From assembly GCA_033980235.1 (NCBI GenBank), contig CM067062.1, positions 6,263,696 to 6,327,695 of the forward strand: a DNA stretch of 64,000 nt, given 5' to 3'. Each line of letters opens with the position of its first letter. The first letter of the stretch is position 1. The position numbers were made by a program, and so were the translations under genes. The notes beneath the pieces were generated by a model, which was not told the origin of the DNA, did not search any database, and saw only the letters and a program-made list of their open reading frames with translations. The DNA comes from Diadema setosum. Its lineage: Eukaryota; Echinodermata; Echinoidea; Diadematoida; Diadematidae. Of the stretch, positions 63,401 through 64,000 are shown in pieces.

Positions 63401-64000
63401 TGTGATGACAACCACAAGATATCTCTATTGTATATGAGCAACTTTAATATATCTTACAAGAGAAAGATATCAAAACCCTACCAATAATAGGATTGGTATG
63501 CCAATCATTTCTTTCCCTGTGTGCTTTTCTTTTCTTTACTTTTCTTCAATAGGTGTAAGCAGCATATCAATCTCTTGCATCAACTATCAGCAATGCATGT
63601 TTCTCATGTAGTGGTATATTGGTAATGCATGGTCAAAGTTTCCAAATTAACACCACTTTGTGGCTCCAAAGGGGAAAAGACAAAGACACCTTGTCAACAC
63701 ACTGGTTCTTTAGGACAACTGGTTTTCTGCAATTTTTGCTCTTCTTATTTTAGAGTATAATGAATCCTTTGGGACAACATCTCGGTATTGCATCAAAGAT
63801 ACAACATTTACATTTGATTGTGACAACATTCCATAATTTGCCATGACACATACCAGACATTGCTCTCTCCTGTGCTTCCGTCAAGCTTATGGCCGATGAC
63901 AATGACACGGTGTCATAGCTCACGCCTAGCATCCCTGAACTGTCCAGCCCGCTCTGGGCCCCAATCTCTGACAGGCCCCTCCCGATACCCGACCCTGCCC
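53885..64000 (-). CDS. RABEP1: Rabaptin / Rab GTPase-binding effector protein with C-terminal FYVE zinc finger (5' end outside window)
   Basis: Rabaptins are coiled-coil effectors of endosomal Rab GTPases that act in early-endosome tethering and fusion. Visible exons in gene order: 64000-63854 (partial), 63275-63151, 62529-62407, 60951-60853, 59768-59670, 59228-59190, 58676-58575, 58066-57877, 56976-56810, 56050-55934, 55055-54942 and 54049-53885. All eleven junctions are in phase, giving 494 codons. Rabaptin-specific blocks include CDMCTNYEQQLQG, QILFESREQLYQE, VTKLQKENDSLS, LKYREDIITVR and MDFVKLSQSLQVQLE. Most of the rest is heptad-rich, acidic/basic coiled coil. The last two exons add a FYVE finger (residues 417-474) that human RABEP1 and RABEP2 lack but some invertebrate rabaptins have. 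Exons are small and separated by repeat-filled introns. The stop is TAG at 53887-53885. Whether this is the pre-duplication ortholog of both human paralogs is inference. Confidence 0.93.
54169..54350. mobile_element. Pogo-like MITE in last intron of the rabaptin gene
   Basis: TACAGTGGAATTTCGCTACA at the left faces a diverged inverse around TACGAGGTTCCCCTG. The same terminal style as 50701-51626. It is 120 bases upstream (gene sense) of the last exon. Confidence 0.5.
54688..54915. mobile_element. Fold-back MITE of the CGCGAAA family, copy 3
   Basis: ACGCCATATATTTTGTGAGG at the left pairs with ATTCGCGAAAAATTAGACTT at the right. It is in reverse orientation to copies 1 and 2 and lies in the intron that splits the FYVE finger. 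Confidence 0.65.
57397..57588. repeat. (TCTA)n microsatellite, left part
   Basis: TCTA/CTAT arrays and variants in rabaptin intron 8. The array continues after an inserted MITE at about 57789-57868. Confidence 0.95.
57589..57788. mobile_element. MITE inserted inside the TCTA microsatellite
   Basis: CTGTAAAAGTGGTTTCTTTC and inverted CCGTAAAAGTGGTTTCTTTC ends both lead into GCG, flanked by TA (57587-57588 and 57789-57790). TCTA units flank it on both sides. Confidence 0.85.
57842..57868. repeat. (TCTA)n array next to a rabaptin splice donor
   Basis: A pure TCTA run ending 8 bases from the exon whose lower edge is 57877 (donor GT at 57876-57875 on the minus strand). Confidence 0.95.
60640..60845 (+). 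repeat. SINE/LINE 3' tail with (ATT)n end
   Basis: GCGCTCTGAGTAG, then ATAGCGCTATATAAGAAATT, then TTATTATCATTATT. This tail motif followed by an ATT microsatellite is typical of invertebrate retroposons. It ends 7 bases before the rabaptin exon at 60853. Confidence 0.6.
61606..62141 (-). mobile_element. GC-rich palindromic MITE, copy B (inverse of 21282-21882)
   Basis: The ends are GACCCCGTTTACAGTGCAGG and inverted GACCCCATTTACAGTGCGGG. The core CAAAGGCCTTTGCC and GGCGACTTCGTCGCCA matches copy A on the opposite strand. TAA precedes the left end, but the right flank is TTT, so the duplication is not preserved. Confidence 0.85.

Overview
The window is metazoan nuclear DNA of about 40% GC. It holds three spliced genes with metazoan splice sites, a dense load of short inverted-repeat transposons, LINE and SINE tails and long microsatellites. 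Very small exons in a repeat-rich setting, a rabaptin that keeps a FYVE finger, and a BAAT/ACOT-type gene together point to a marine invertebrate deuterostome. A sea urchin or another echinoderm is my best guess. The phylum is inference, because no rRNA or mitochondrial marker is present.

Layout. About 1-7.6 kb is non-coding and includes a nested pair of inverted-repeat elements (4.49-6.03 kb). POLD4, the small subunit of DNA polymerase delta, lies on the minus strand at 7621-12983 in four exons. About 13-23.3 kb has no recognisable gene and is rich in MITEs and simple repeats. A BAAT/acyl-CoA thioesterase family gene lies on the plus strand at 23431-39609; its eight coding exons join in phase to give 460 residues. 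About 40-53.8 kb is mostly transposon debris. It also has one orphan signal-peptide exon preceded by a TATA-like box near 44.3 kb, and one possible terminal exon near 41.1 kb. A rabaptin (Rab GTPase-binding effector) gene lies on the minus strand from 53885 to beyond the right edge. Twelve exons are visible; the 5' end is outside the window.

The three gene models were built by hand. Conserved protein blocks were joined at GT/AG sites, and the phase was checked at every junction. All 21 junctions agree. The genes have unrelated roles (DNA replication, acyl-CoA metabolism, endosome fusion) and are ordinary neighbours, not a pathway cluster.

The most interesting signals are: a cysteine-nucleophile BAAT-like enzyme whose last intron carries a tandem repeat studded with perfect DR1 nuclear-receptor motifs; a FYVE-bearing rabaptin whose zinc finger is split between two exons and departs from the FYVE signature; nested transposons full of a 12-14 bp palindrome; and several strong hairpins, one of pre-miRNA size. 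I found no CRISPR array, prokaryotic system, rRNA or intact tRNA gene.
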